Made by a program: the position numbers and the translations under genes. The notes beneath the pieces were generated by a model. It worked only from the letters and a program-made list of their open reading frames with translations. It searched no databases and was not told where the DNA came from. From NCBI GenBank assembly GCA_965216745.1, contig OZ244191.1:558001-622000 (forward strand): 64,000 nucleotides of DNA, given 5' to 3'. The first letter of the stretch is position 1, and each line of letters opens with the position of its first letter. Source of the stretch: G965216745 sp965216745. GTDB taxonomy: Bacteria; Pseudomonadota; Alphaproteobacteria; Rickettsiales; Anaplasmataceae. Of the stretch, positions 18,499 to 28,115 are shown piece by piece.

Positions 18499-18602
18499 GT
18501 TAGGATTATATTTATATATTTGTATTATGTAAAATCTGATTTTTCATTATACAGGTGTTGTTAAAATTTATATTAATGAGATATATTGTTGGTTTGTATT
18601 AT

Positions 18603-19307
18603 ATGTTAAAACATATACTTGACTTCTTTTTCCCTCCTCAGTGTTTTGTTTGTTTTGATTCTGTGTCTGATTTTGGCACTTTCTGTTCTAAATGTTGGTG
18701 TGGGATTGAATTTTTGCATGATGATTATTGTTATTGCTGTGGTTTTAGTTTTTCAAGTTCCATTAATTTTGATCTTTGTAGTCAATGCTATGTGAGGCCT
18801 CCTGATTTCAGTATGGCTAGATCTGTTTTTAGATACAATGATGTTGGAAGAAAAATCATAGAGAGGTTTAAATTCAATAATTGTTCTTATATGGCTCATT
18901 ATTGTGCAAAGTGGATGTTTGATTTTATACCTAGTATTTTTGAAGGTGCTGATATGATTGTTCCGGTTCCTCTGCATAAATCGAGATTGAGAGAAAGAGG
19001 TTATAATCAATCTGCTTTGATTACAAAGCGTGCTGGTGATATGTTTGGTATCAAATATGATTTACATTCTTTGCGTAGGATTAAAAAAACTGATGCCCAG
19101 TCCACTCTTAGCGCTAAAAAGCGATTGAACAATGTGAAAGGTGCATTTGCTTGTGAAAAAGATGCATTTCGTGGAAAAAAAATTGTAATCATAGATGATG
19201 TGATGACGACTGGATATACTGTAAAGGAATGTGCTTCTCAAGTGATTGGTTTAGGGGGAGCCAAGTGGGTTAGAGTTGCTACTTTAGCGAGATCTATTAC
19301 TAATTAA
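18603..19307 (+). CDS. comF: ComF family phosphoribosyltransferase-like protein
   Basis: ComF-type protein with an N-terminal double zinc ribbon (Cys pairs such as CFVC, CSKC, CYCC, CSQC within about residues 11-65) and a C-terminal PRTase domain with the PRPP loop VIIDDVMTTGYT (about 200-211). It also has the ComF motif VPVPLHKSRLRERGYNQS. In competent bacteria ComF supports DNA uptake; in most alphaproteobacteria its role is unsettled. ATG 18603 (MLKHILDFFFPPQC) is preferred since the zinc ribbon normally starts within 15 residues; the frame opens at GTG 18555. Confidence 0.88.
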   Translation: MLKHILDFFFPPQCFVCFDSVSDFGTFCSKCWCGIEFLHDDYCYCCGFSFSSSINFDLCSQCYVRPPDFSMARSVFRYNDVGRKIIERFKFNNCSYMAHYCAKWMFDFIPSIFEGADMIVPVPLHKSRLRERGYNQSALITKRAGDMFGIKYDLHSLRRIKKTDAQSTLSAKKRLNNVKGAFACEKDAFRGKKIVIIDDVMTTGYTVKECASQVIGLGGAKWVRVATLARSITN

Positions 19308-19349
19308 GAATTCAGGTGTTTTTGAATCTATGTTTCGTGACAAGAAAAG

Positions 19350-20564
19350 TTATTTGTTGTTTAATGTTTTCAGTAATTCTTGTTTTTGCATTGTACAATT
19401 TGATGTATACCAAATATTTTTGAGTTTTTCCAATATATGTCCAATTCCTTTTCCAGGAATGTAACCTATTTTCATTAGATCGTTTCCTGAAATAGGGAAT
19501 TTTATGTGCTTATGTGATTCTAGATTTTTTAATTTGTTGTTGTATTCTTCAAGTGATATATGTTCCTCGAGTGTTGCAATTTGCAATATTTTTGTGTATC
19601 TGTCTTCACCGTAATGATGGATTATGCTTGTTTGATTTGTGTTGTGTAAATCTTGAACGTCATAATTAGTGCATAGTTGTAGTGATTGTGATTGTTGTTT
19701 TGACAGTTTCCATTTTTTACAGATTTCTGTGGATAGTTGTTTTTTATTGTTAAATCTTAATATCAGCGCTATTTTCGCCTCAGGGCTGGTTGTTATTTTG
19801 GCTAGGCTTTTAGGGATTTTCAATGTTTGTCCAAATACAACTTTGAAAACCCCACATTCAATCATATCTTCTAGAGATGGAAATGGATTTTTGGTTTTGA
19901 GTAGTTTCATCATTTCTGATTGTATCCTTTCAGATGATATTGATTGTAATTTGTCTGCATTTTTTAGTATTGCATGTTTTATTTCTTGATCTAATGGCTC
20001 TTTGCATATTTTATTTTGGAATCTGAATGCCCTCAGTATTCTCAAGTAATCTTCTTGTATTCTTTTTATTGGGTCTCCTACGAATCTTAGTCTTTTGAGT
20101 TTTAGGTCGTTTACGCCATCGAAGTAGTCTTGCAAATTTGCTGATAAATCAGAGTATATTGCGTTAAAAGTAAAGTCCCTTCTAGATGCATCTTCTTTCC
20201 ATTCTTGCGAAAATTGAACTTGAGCATGTCTGCCATCGCATTTCAGGTCTTTCCTTAGGGTTGTTATCTCTATGGGTCTAGAGAAGGGTAAGGCTGTAAT
20301 GGTTCCGTGTTTAATGCCCGTGGGTATTGTTTTTATTCCTGAGTTGTTTAAGGCTTGAGAAACTTTTTTTGGTTCTAGGTCTGTTGCTATATCTATGTCG
20401 CAACTTTCTATTTCTATTTCCCCAAGGAGACTGTCTCTTACGCAGCCTCCAACTAGTCTCGATGAGCCGCCAAAACTCTTTATAGCTTCAAAGCAGCTGA
20501 ATACTGATTTATTGGCCAATAAATCTTTTAGTCTTGTTTGTTGCATTCTATTAAAATGCTTCAT
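19350..20564 (-). CDS. cca: CCA tRNA nucleotidyltransferase / poly(A) polymerase family
   Basis: Class II nucleotidyltransferase that adds or repairs CCA ends of tRNA. Diagnostic N-terminal motifs are RLVGGCVRDSLLG, the catalytic pair in SCDIDIATD, EITTLRKD, and the RRDFTFNAI motif, followed by DPIKRIQEDYLRILRAFRF. ATG 20564 gives a 14-base overlap with the nrdB stop; a second ATG at 20546 is also possible. Length about 404. Lies directly behind nrdB on the same strand. Whether it is a CCA-adding enzyme or a poly(A) polymerase cannot be settled by sequence, but no tRNA-repair rival is in the window. Confidence 0.92.
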   Translation of the reverse strand: MKHFNRMQQTRLKDLLANKSVFSCFEAIKSFGGSSRLVGGCVRDSLLGEIEIESCDIDIATDLEPKKVSQALNNSGIKTIPTGIKHGTITALPFSRPIEITTLRKDLKCDGRHAQVQFSQEWKEDASRRDFTFNAIYSDLSANLQDYFDGVNDLKLKRLRFVGDPIKRIQEDYLRILRAFRFQNKICKEPLDQEIKHAILKNADKLQSISSERIQSEMMKLLKTKNPFPSLEDMIECGVFKVVFGQTLKIPKSLAKITTSPEAKIALILRFNNKKQLSTEICKKWKLSKQQSQSLQLCTNYDVQDLHNTNQTSIIHHYGEDRYTKILQIATLEEHISLEEYNNKLKNLESHKHIKFPISGNDLMKIGYIPGKGIGHILEKLKNIWYTSNCTMQKQELLKTLNNK

Positions 20565-21504
20565 CCCAGTTGCCTTGTGTGGAGGCTTTGGAATACTCTG
20601 TTGAACGATTCTCAAAGAAGTTCGTATGCTCTACAGCGTTTAGCATGCTCTCTATCCAAGGCAATGGATTGTTCATGTTGTTATATATAGGGTTTATTCC
20701 TAATTGAATCAATCTAGTGTTTGCTATATACCTTATATATTCTTTCACTTCTTGTCCTTCAAGTCCATTAACTCCTCCCATTTCAAATACTAAGTCAATG
20801 AATTTGTCTTCTTGGCTTATTATTGTTTTACATGCATGTATCAGATTTTGTTCCAGCTCCTTTGACCAAAGATTTTCCTCGCGCACGAAGTTATGAAACA
20901 GGTTTATTATTGAATTGGTGTGTAAGGTTTCATCTCTGACCGACCAAGTTACTATTTGTCCCATACCCTTCATTTTATTGAAGCGTGGAAAATTCAATAG
21001 AATTGCAAATGATGCGAACAGCTGCAACCCTTCGGTAAAGGCTCCATAAATTGCAAGAGTTTGTGCTATAGATTTTTTGGTATCCATTTTGCATTGGTGA
21101 AGGAAATCGCATTTATCTTGCATTTCTTTATATTTCATGAACGCTAGATATTCCGTTTCCGGCATACCTACGGTTTCTAGTAAATGAGAGTATGCAGCCA
21201 TATGTATTGTTTCCATATTTGCAAATGCGGTTAGCATCATGGAAACTTCCACAGGCTTAAAAACGTTGGCATAATTTGTCATATAACAATCGTGAACTTC
21301 GATATCTGCTTGGGTGAAGAATCTGAATATTTGGGTTAAAAGATTTTTTTCTTTTGGTTCAAGATTATTTTTCCAGTCTTGAACGTCTCCGGACATTGTG
21401 ACTTCTTCTGGCATCCAGTGAAGTCTTTGTTGGGTTTCCCAAGCTTTATATGCCCATGGGTATTCAAATGGTTTATAGGATAATCTGGTTTCGAGTAAAG
21501 ACAT
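20551..21504 (-). CDS. nrdB: Class I ribonucleotide reductase beta subunit
   Basis: Small subunit that houses the diiron-tyrosyl radical cofactor for deoxynucleotide synthesis. Iron ligand regions are DIEVHD, FANMETIHMAAYSH and SVRDETLHTNS; the radical tyrosine sits in AAYSH. The C-terminus with NRSTEYSKASTQGNW and acidic-aromatic end is the peptide that docks on NrdA. ATG 21504 (MSLLETRLSY) is preferred to an in-frame ATG four codons upstream. The large subunit is not adjacent. A decayed copy of its first 30 codons lies at 23058-23198 because of the tandem duplication that starts inside this gene. A CTATATGTGG near 21543-21552 resembles half of an NrdR box, weakly. Confidence 0.95.
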   Translation of the reverse strand: MSLLETRLSYKPFEYPWAYKAWETQQRLHWMPEEVTMSGDVQDWKNNLEPKEKNLLTQIFRFFTQADIEVHDCYMTNYANVFKPVEVSMMLTAFANMETIHMAAYSHLLETVGMPETEYLAFMKYKEMQDKCDFLHQCKMDTKKSIAQTLAIYGAFTEGLQLFASFAILLNFPRFNKMKGMGQIVTWSVRDETLHTNSIINLFHNFVREENLWSKELEQNLIHACKTIISQEDKFIDLVFEMGGVNGLEGQEVKEYIRYIANTRLIQLGINPIYNNMNNPLPWIESMLNAVEHTNFFENRSTEYSKASTQGNWDEAF

Positions 21505-21790
21505 AAGACACAACATATAGTTAAGGATTCTCTAATTAGATACTATATGTGGCGATAGATTGCAAGCAATTTATTTGATTTTGTACATAACTAAAGAATA
21601 TTTTATGGAATTTGCTGAGAAATCATGAAACTTAGAACAGACTTTTTGAACAAATTTTTGATATAAATAGATTTTGTTTATAGATAATAGCTTTATAGAA
21701 CTTTGAAATGTATCAAATATAATTGTATGATTTATATATAATGTGTTTATGAAAGTTATACAATATAAAGACGCTATCTTTTAAGATTTG

Positions 21791-22546
21791 TTATTTTTTC
21801 TTTTTAAAATAATTCCAACTTTGGGAGTACATCAAATTTCTTAGCTTAGTATGTAGTAATATTACAAGTACTCCTATTGATATTAAGCACCATATTGCTG
21901 GTCTTTCGTTTGGAGAGCTGCTCAATATCATTGATATCACAGGGCCCAATAACATTTGATAAGCACAAAACCTCCATGCTCCATATAATATAGGCACAAT
22001 CACAGTGGCAATAATATAAGCGCTAAATATGAGTGATATCACAGGTGTTTTTGAAATTGTTTCGGGAAATAAAAATGATTTTATTGATACCGAGTTCAAA
22101 GGAATAAACCATGAAATATGCCAATCTCCATAGAGAGAGCATAAATGTTTTCCGCAGAGATTGAAATGTGTAAATGGGGAGCATGTTTGGGACCATTCGA
22201 ATGGATACAGCTCTAAAATATATATGATAACACAAAAAAAGCAGAAAGGATAAGCAAAAAAGCTGATTTTATTTCTCAGATTTGGGGGAGAAAAATGAAT
22301 GCAAACAGCATTAATAAAAAAAGGCTGAAATGCTATATGTATATAGCTCAAAATTGTTGCAATCTGATTGGCGGGATTGCTGCACTCTCCTATCACAAGG
22401 TAGGTAAAAGACTGCAATAGTTCCATCAAAGAAAAATAGAAGGCGCATAACCATATAGACCTTGGCTTGTTCTTATATACACTAAAAGCGGCTGAAACAA
22501 ACCCTATAGTGGCTACTGTAAAAGAAGCGTAAACATTCCAGCACAC
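21791..22546 (-). CDS. DUF5765-like multi-pass membrane protein, copy 1
   Basis: A 251-residue integral membrane protein with about six or seven hydrophobic helices. It resembles the alphaproteobacterial family annotated DUF5765, whose members begin M-C-W-x-x-x-A-S and carry SLMELLQSFTY, NQIATILSYIHIAFQPFFIN and the late WRF..Y and W-C-L-I-S-I-G motifs. Function is unknown. It starts at GTG 22546 (V-C-W-N); the longer upstream start used by copy 2 is lost here by a two-base deletion. It lies between ferredoxin and nrdB on one strand. By eye about four in five residues equal copy 2 (23444-24232), with loops most changed. Confidence 0.7.
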   Translation of the reverse strand: MCWNVYASFTVATIGFVSAAFSVYKNKPRSIWLCAFYFSLMELLQSFTYLVIGECSNPANQIATILSYIHIAFQPFFINAVCIHFSPPNLRNKISFFAYPFCFFCVIIYILELYPFEWSQTCSPFTHFNLCGKHLCSLYGDWHISWFIPLNSVSIKSFLFPETISKTPVISLIFSAYIIATVIVPILYGAWRFCAYQMLLGPVISMILSSSPNERPAIWCLISIGVLVILLHTKLRNLMYSQSWNYFKKKK

Positions 22547-22646
22547 AGATCACTCCAGGATCATAAAGATTTTGATTGTAGTTCACTTGTAAATTTATTT
22601 CAATAAAACATTTCATTAAAAATCATGAAAAATATTTTAAGGTTTA

Positions 22647-22988
22647 TTATTCAAACTCTTCATTTGGTATTTTAACAGTCATACCATCCATAGTTTCATT
22701 CAAATATACCTGACAACCTAATCTGGAAGTTTCTTCTAAGTTGAACGCCATGTCCAACATATCTTCTTCTTCTTCTGAGGCTGGGGCAAGTGATTCAAAA
22801 TGTTTCTTTTCTAAGGCTACATGACATGTGGCGCATGCTAAAGACCCGCCACAGGCTCCTTCTAGAGGTAAGTCATAGTTTTTTGCGACTGTTAGTATAT
22901 TTTCTCCAACGAATGCATTGCAGTTTTTTTCAGTTCCGCATGGTAATATGAATTTAATATTAATTTGTTTTTGGGATTCGTCTTTCAT
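22647..22988 (-). CDS. fdx: Isc-type [2Fe-2S] ferredoxin
   Basis: Adrenodoxin-like ferredoxin of the type that serves iron-sulfur cluster assembly. The four cluster ligands are in EGACGGSLACATCHV (three Cys) and SRLGCQVYL (fourth). The acidic stretch ASEEEEDMLD is the partner-docking helix region. ATG 22988 (MKDESQKQ) is preferred over one four codons upstream. This is the intact copy of the tandem duplication; the other, at 24324-24645, is a pseudogene. The isc genes are not in the window. Confidence 0.93.
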   Translation of the reverse strand: MKDESQKQINIKFILPCGTEKNCNAFVGENILTVAKNYDLPLEGACGGSLACATCHVALEKKHFESLAPASEEEEDMLDMAFNLEETSRLGCQVYLNETMDGMTVKIPNEEFE

Positions 22989-23057
22989 GATTATGATCAA
23001 AACAACATTTTAATTGTTTATAACTGTAATTGAATATTTAATAGTAAGCAACACATT

Positions 23058-23198
23058 TCAATGATCATTTTGTCTATATTTATTTATTTTTATTTGATAT
23101 TCTGGTATCCAGTGAAATCTTTGTTGGGTTACCCAAGTTTTATATGCACATAGGTATCCAAATGATTTATAGGATAATCTGGTTTCGAATAAAGACAT
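23058..23198 (-). pseudogene. nrdB: nrdB 5'-end fragment from tandem duplication
   Basis: The frame MSLFETRLSYKSFGYL onward matches the first 31 or so residues of NrdB (MSLLETRLSYKPFEYP) and then leaves homology at the duplication junction near 23100, ending after 46 codons. Key aromatic residues have changed, so it is a decaying stub. It marks the join between the two duplication units. Confidence 0.93.
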
Positions 23199-23443
23199 AA
23201 GACACAACATATAGTTAAGGACTCTCTCATTACATACTATATGCGGTGATGGATTGCAAATAATTTATTTGATTTTGTGCAGAACTAAAGAATATTTCAT
23301 GGATTTGCTGAGAATTCATGAAACTTAGAACAGAAGTTTTCAATAAATTTTGTTTATAGATAATAGCTTTACAGAGCTTTGAAAAATGTATCAAATATAA
23401 TTTTATGATTATATATAATGTGTTTATGAAAGTTATACAGATG

Positions 23444-24232
23444 CTATCTTTTGATTTGAGGTTTGTTGTTTTTTTTGTTTTTAAAATAATTCCAACTTTG
23501 GGAGTACATCAAATTTCTTAGCTTAGTATGTAGTAATATTCCAACTATTCCTATTGATATTAAGCACCATATTGCTGGTCTTTCGTTTGGAGAGCTGCTC
23601 AATATCATTGATGTCACAGGACCCAATATGATGTGATAAAGACAAAACCTCCATGATCCATATAATATAGGCACAATAATAGCGGCAATAATATAAGGGT
23701 TAAATATTAGTGATATCACAGGTATTTTGGAAATTGTTTCTGGAAATAAAAATGATTTTATTGATATTGAGTTCAAAGGAATATGCCAGGAAATATGCCA
23801 ATCTCCATAAACAGAGCATAAATATTTGCCGCAAAGATCAAAAAGGACAACTTGGGAGCATGGTTCAGACCATTCGAATGGATACAGTTCCAAAATATGG
23901 ACGATAACACAAAGAAAGCAGAAAGGATAAGCAAAAAAGCTGATTTTATTTCTCAGATTTGGGGGAGAAAAATGAATGCAAAGAGAATTAATAAAAAAAG
24001 GCTGAAATGATATATGTATATAGCTCAAAATCGTGGCAATCTGATTGGCGGGATTGCTGCACTCTCCTATCACAAAGTAGGTAAAAGATTGCAATAGTTC
24101 CATCAAACAAAAATATAATCCGCATAACCATAGACTCTTTGGGTGATTCTTATACGCAGAAAAACCAACTGAAGCAAAACCTATAGTGGCTATTGTAAAA
24201 GAAGCGTAACCATTCCAGCACACAGATTTCAC
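23444..24232 (-). CDS. DUF5765-like multi-pass membrane protein, copy 2
   Basis: 262-residue paralogue of the gene at 21791-22546, with the same helices and conserved stretches (SLMELLQ becomes CLMELLQ here; NQIATILSYIHISFQPFFIN; SSSPNERPAIWCLISIG). It begins at GTG 24232 (VKSVCWNGYASF), though the family start would be the V-C-W. Where the copies differ, this one looks closer to what I remember of the family (N-G at residues 7-8, LYGSWRF), so copy 1 may be the faster-evolving one; that is inference. No function is known. Its downstream neighbour in the unit is the nrdB stub, its upstream neighbour the ferredoxin pseudogene. Confidence 0.7.
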   Translation of the reverse strand: MKSVCWNGYASFTIATIGFASVGFSAYKNHPKSLWLCGLYFCLMELLQSFTYFVIGECSNPANQIATILSYIHISFQPFFINSLCIHFSPPNLRNKISFFAYPFCFLCVIVHILELYPFEWSEPCSQVVLFDLCGKYLCSVYGDWHISWHIPLNSISIKSFLFPETISKIPVISLIFNPYIIAAIIVPILYGSWRFCLYHIILGPVTSMILSSSPNERPAIWCLISIGIVGILLHTKLRNLMYSQSWNYFKNKKNNKPQIKR

Positions 24233-24323
24233 CCCAAGATTTTAAAGATTTTTATTTTAGTTTATTTGTGATTTTTTTTCAATAAAGCATTTCATTCAAA
24301 ATTGAAAAATATTTTAAGATTGA

Positions 24324-24645
24324 TTATTTAAACTCTTGGTTTGGTATTTTAACAGTCATACTATCCATAGTTTCATTCAAATATACCTACAACCTAATCT
24401 GGAAGTTTCTTCTAAGTTGACGCCATGTTCAACATGTTTTCTTCTGAGGTTGGTTTAAGTGATTCAAAATGTTTCTTTTCTAAGGCTACATGACATGTGT
24501 CGCATGATAAAGACCCACCACAGGCTCATTCTAGAGGTAAGTCATAGTTTTTTGCGACTGTTAATATATTTTCTACAACGAATTCATTAAAGTTTTTTTA
24601 GTTAAATATGGTAATATAAATTTGTTTTTAGGATTCGTATTTCAT
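24324..24645 (-). pseudogene. fdx: Ferredoxin pseudogene (duplicate of fdx)
   Basis: Nearly the whole ferredoxin gene is recognisable by nucleotide match to 22647-22988, but small deletions break the frame, for example two bases lost where the intact gene reads CCTGACAACC (here CCTACAACC) and further losses near 24420-24450 and 24600-24630. The CGGSLACATCH region is also altered (CGGS changed and a stop-like shift). It cannot encode a working ferredoxin. Confidence 0.93.
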
Positions 24646-25066
24646 AGTGATGATCAAAACAACATGTTAATTATTTATAACTGTAATTGAATATTTAATA
24701 GCAAGCAATACACTTCAATGATCATTTTGTCTGTATTTAGTTGAAATGATTTTATGTTTTTTTATTTATAGGGGGGTTTTTTATATGTGTGACCTTTATT
24801 TGTGTTAAGATTGATTTTCATTTGGATTTATTGATTGTTTGGTTTATAGTTAAACTATATTCATTCTATGAATCTATGCTTTTGTGTGTTTTTTTAAGTT
24901 TTTGTTCAAGCATTATTTGCTCTTATTGTTTTTTTTGATTTTGCGCTTTTGTTTCTATCCAATAGCTTTTTTTTAAAATATTTATCTTGTTTTTATATAA
25001 GATATTGATTCTAGTTTCTTGTTTTCTAGTATCAAGTGGTTTTGTTATTAATTTGGTTGATGTACT
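24646..25066. other. Intergenic region before gyrA
   Basis: About the first 95 bases belong to duplication unit B; the rest, up to gyrA, is T-rich unique sequence containing a G run (24772-24777) and the divergent or read-through promoter region for gyrA. No gene seen. Confidence 0.45.
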
Positions 25067-27730
25067 GTGAATGATGATTTTTCTCCAGAGCTTCCTGCTC
25101 AAGAGAGTAACGAAATAATTCGCTCCCCTGTAAAAAAGGAGCTTTCTGATTCTTATCTTTCTTACGCTATGAGCGTAATAGTTAGCCGTGCTGTACCTGA
25201 TGTTCGTGATGGCTTGAAACCAGTACATCGGAGAATAATATATGCGATGTATAAGGGGGGGTATATTTGGTCTTCTGCTTATAAAAAATCTGCTCGTGTA
25301 GTTGGTGATGTTATAGGTAAGTACCATCCACATGGTGATTCACCTGCATACGACGCCTTGGTCCGAATGGCTCAGGATTTTTCTCTTCTTTTGCCAATAG
25401 TAGATGGTCAAGGAAACTTCGGCTCAATCGATGGTGATCCTCCTGCTTCTATGCGTTATACTGAAGCAAGGCTTGCTAAAATGGCAGAGTTTATAGTACG
25501 TGATCTTGATAAAGAAACTGTAAAAATGTGTGAAAACTATGATGGTTCTGAGCATGAGCCAGAGGTTCTTCCTGTTGAGTTTCCGAATATACTTTTAAAT
25601 GGAGCTAGTGGAGTTGCTGTTGGAATGGCTACCAATATACCATCCCATAATCTTGCTGAATTGGTAGATGTATGTTGTCTTCATATAGATAAAGATGGTG
25701 AAGTAGATATAAATGATTTGATGAATATTATGCCAGGTCCTGATTTTCCTACAGGAGGATCTATCGTTGGAGTAAATGGAATACAGTCTGCGTTTTTATC
25801 GGGTCGTGGTTCTTTGGTTATTCGTGGGAAGACTCATTTTGAGACTATCGGCAAGTCTACGAAAGCTATTGTTATTGATGAAATTCCTTATCAAGTCAAC
25901 AAATCAAGGCTCGTAGAAGGGATAGGCCAGCTCATACGTGACAAAAAAATAGATAGTATATCTGATTTAAGAGACGAATCTGACATGAAGGGCATACGCG
26001 TTGTTATTGAATTGAAGCGCAACGTTGTTGAGGATGTTGCCTTAAATCAAATCTTACATTTGACTCAACTTCAGAATACTTTTGGTGTTAATATGGTTGT
26101 ACTTGATAAAGGTCGGCCTTCACTGAAAAATTTAAAGGAAATTTTAGATTCTTTCGTTGAGTTTAGATTTGAGGTTGTTACCAAGAGAGTTTCATTTAAT
26201 CTTAGAAAAGCACGTGAAAAAGCATTTATAGTTTTGGCACTATATGTTTCCATACAAAATATAGATGATGTGATATCTATTATTCGCTCTTCATCTGATA
26301 CTAGTGCTGCAACCAAGTCATTATTAGAGAAGAAATGGTTTGTTAAAAAAGATATAATACAGTTTGCTGAAGTAATATCTGGTATAGATATTTCTGAATC
26401 TTTTTATCGATTTAATAACATACAAGTTAAGGCAATATTAGAAATGCGTTTGCACAGGCTAACTTCATTAGAAAGTGATAAATTGAAAGCTGAACTAGTT
26501 GCTTTGTTAGATTCCATAAAAGATTGTATGGATATTCTTTCTTCACGTCAAAGAGTCAAGGATATAATAAAACAAGAGTTGTATTTAGTAAAAGAGAAAT
26601 TTGGTTCTCCTAGAAAGACTACAATAGAGCTTGTAGAATTTGAGCAAGATGTTGAAAGCCTTATTCCTCATGAAAGTATGATGGTTACCACTACTGTTGG
26701 TGGTTATGTTAAGCGTGTAAATCTGTCAAATTACAGAACTCAGAATAGAGGTGGTAAAGGTAAATCTAATTCCAGCAATAAGAATGATGATATTGTGTCT
26801 AGAATGTTTACGGCTGATACTCATTCCAGTGTGTTGTTTTTTTCTAATTTGGGTCAAGTATATAGGTTGAAGGTTTATAAGCTCCCACTTGTGGAACCTC
26901 AATCTCGTGGACGTGCATTTGTTAACTTATTTCCTTTGTCAGATGGGGAGTCAATAAATAATGTTATGCTTCTCCCCGATGATTTTGAGAATATGTTGAT
27001 AGTATTTGTTACTGCCAATGGTAATGTTAGAAAAAACAGTCTTTCGGATTTTGCTTATATACCAAGCAATGGTAAAATTGCAATTAGGTTGAAAGAAGGT
27101 GATTCTTTGGTATCTGTTCATGTGTGTAATCCATCAGATCACATAATGATTTCTACAAAATATGGAAAAACCATTAGATTTCCTTCTGATGATGTTAGGG
27201 TATTTAAAGGAAGAACATCTGATGGTGTTCGTGGTATCAAGCTTTTAGATGATGATTCTGTGATTTCTATGTCAATAGTAAATGGTTTTATTTTGGAGTC
27301 CGAGGTTAGGGAAGAGTACCTTTCTATCCCTGTTTCCAAGCGTGTTTCTGGATTTCCAGATGAAAATAAATATTTTTCCTATGCCAATAACGAACAATTT
27401 ATTTTGACTGTGACTGAAAATGGATTTGGAAAGCGATCTTCTGCATATGAATACCGAACCACTGCAAGAGGTGGTGTTGGTGTGTTGAATATAGCAACTT
27501 CTAAGCGTAATGGAAACGTTGTTTCTAGCTTTCCCGTTGAGATTGAGGACGACGTTATGCTTGTCACTGATAAGGGCCAGGTAATTAGAATATCTATCTC
27601 TGGAATTAGAATAACTGGTCGCAACGCTCAGGGTGTTACTTTGCTGAAAACCAAAAATGGCGAAAAAGTTGTTGGTGTTGCAAAGGTTGTCAGGTATGAT
27701 GATGTGCATGAAGAACCTATATCTGAGTGA
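25067..27730 (+). CDS. gyrA: DNA gyrase subunit A
   Basis: Breakage-reunion subunit of gyrase. The active-site tyrosine is in ASMRYTEARL (about residue 129), and the quinolone region reads KYHPHGDSPAYDALVRMAQ, keeping the serine and aspartate that correspond to E. coli S83 and D87. Six C-terminal beta-pinwheel blades follow from about residue 540, including the gyrase-box-like NRGGKGKS (family QRRGGKG), which favours GyrA over ParC. Length 887. GTG at 25067 is the start, as N-D-D-F-S-P precedes the conserved helix. Confidence 0.97.
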   Translation: MNDDFSPELPAQESNEIIRSPVKKELSDSYLSYAMSVIVSRAVPDVRDGLKPVHRRIIYAMYKGGYIWSSAYKKSARVVGDVIGKYHPHGDSPAYDALVRMAQDFSLLLPIVDGQGNFGSIDGDPPASMRYTEARLAKMAEFIVRDLDKETVKMCENYDGSEHEPEVLPVEFPNILLNGASGVAVGMATNIPSHNLAELVDVCCLHIDKDGEVDINDLMNIMPGPDFPTGGSIVGVNGIQSAFLSGRGSLVIRGKTHFETIGKSTKAIVIDEIPYQVNKSRLVEGIGQLIRDKKIDSISDLRDESDMKGIRVVIELKRNVVEDVALNQILHLTQLQNTFGVNMVVLDKGRPSLKNLKEILDSFVEFRFEVVTKRVSFNLRKAREKAFIVLALYVSIQNIDDVISIIRSSSDTSAATKSLLEKKWFVKKDIIQFAEVISGIDISESFYRFNNIQVKAILEMRLHRLTSLESDKLKAELVALLDSIKDCMDILSSRQRVKDIIKQELYLVKEKFGSPRKTTIELVEFEQDVESLIPHESMMVTTTVGGYVKRVNLSNYRTQNRGGKGKSNSSNKNDDIVSRMFTADTHSSVLFFSNLGQVYRLKVYKLPLVEPQSRGRAFVNLFPLSDGESINNVMLLPDDFENMLIVFVTANGNVRKNSLSDFAYIPSNGKIAIRLKEGDSLVSVHVCNPSDHIMISTKYGKTIRFPSDDVRVFKGRTSDGVRGIKLLDDDSVISMSIVNGFILESEVREEYLSIPVSKRVSGFPDENKYFSYANNEQFILTVTENGFGKRSSAYEYRTTARGGVGVLNIATSKRNGNVVSSFPVEIEDDVMLVTDKGQVIRISISGIRITGRNAQGVTLLKTKNGEKVVGVAKVVRYDDVHEEPISE

Positions 27731-27787
27731 ATTTTGTTGTATTTGATTGCTTCTTGTTTTTATATTTTTTTATAGTAAAATTGAGTT

Positions 27788-28108
27788 ATGTATTCTGTGA
27801 CAAAAGGGATTATTGATTTTTTGGTAGACTTAGGTGCATCTGATGTTGTTTGCTATGATGATTTTATTGTAGCTTCTGCTGAGTCTTCCAAGCATGTTGA
27901 GTCCATTTATCATGATTTGCTTGTTTATATCAAAAAAAATAATCTCAAGAAACTTTCTGTAGAAGGTCTTGAGTATAACAGGTGGATACTTATAGATTTG
28001 GGTTCTGTGGTTATAAATATATTTCGTCCTGATGTCAGATTCTATTACGAAGTTGACGAATTCTGGAAATATAAAACACAAGAAAACAATTTTTCTAAAC
28101 ATTTTTAA
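27788..28108 (+). CDS. rsfS: Ribosomal silencing factor RsfS
   Basis: RsfS/Iojap protein that binds L14 on the 50S subunit and blocks subunit joining under starvation. The 106-residue protein shows SDVVCYDDFIVASAES, VEGLEYNRWILIDLG and the end VINIFRPDVRFYYEVDEFW, all family motifs, though the usual acid-rich D-x-x-F-A-D-Y region is eroded. It is downstream of gyrA by 57 bases and convergent with zapA. Confidence 0.9.
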   Translation: MYSVTKGIIDFLVDLGASDVVCYDDFIVASAESSKHVESIYHDLLVYIKKNNLKKLSVEGLEYNRWILIDLGSVVINIFRPDVRFYYEVDEFWKYKTQENNFSKHF

Positions 28109-28115
28109 TTATATA

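Larger units (their letters stand above)
21405..23090. repeat. Tandem duplication, first unit (A)
   Basis: This unit runs from codon about 33 of nrdB through its upstream region, the DUF5765-like gene and ferredoxin to about 100 bases upstream of ferredoxin. The same order is repeated at 23099-24740. Matches include the nrdB 5' end, the intergenic stretches and both genes. Unit length about 1.69 kb; the two copies abut within about 10 bases, so this was a direct tandem duplication. Confidence 0.95.
23099..24740. repeat. Tandem duplication, second unit (B)
   Basis: Second copy of the nrdB-start, DUF5765-like, ferredoxin segment, about 1.64 kb. In this unit nrdB is truncated and ferredoxin is broken, but the membrane protein gene remains open, suggesting selection on that gene alone. 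Right boundary is where the match TTGTCTATATTTA / TTGTCTGTATTTA stops. Confidence 0.95.

Noticed and set aside
23100..24740. Transposon-mediated origin of the duplicated segment
   Set aside because: Copies abut directly without terminal inverted repeats, target-site duplications or a transposase, so simple unequal tandem duplication explains it.
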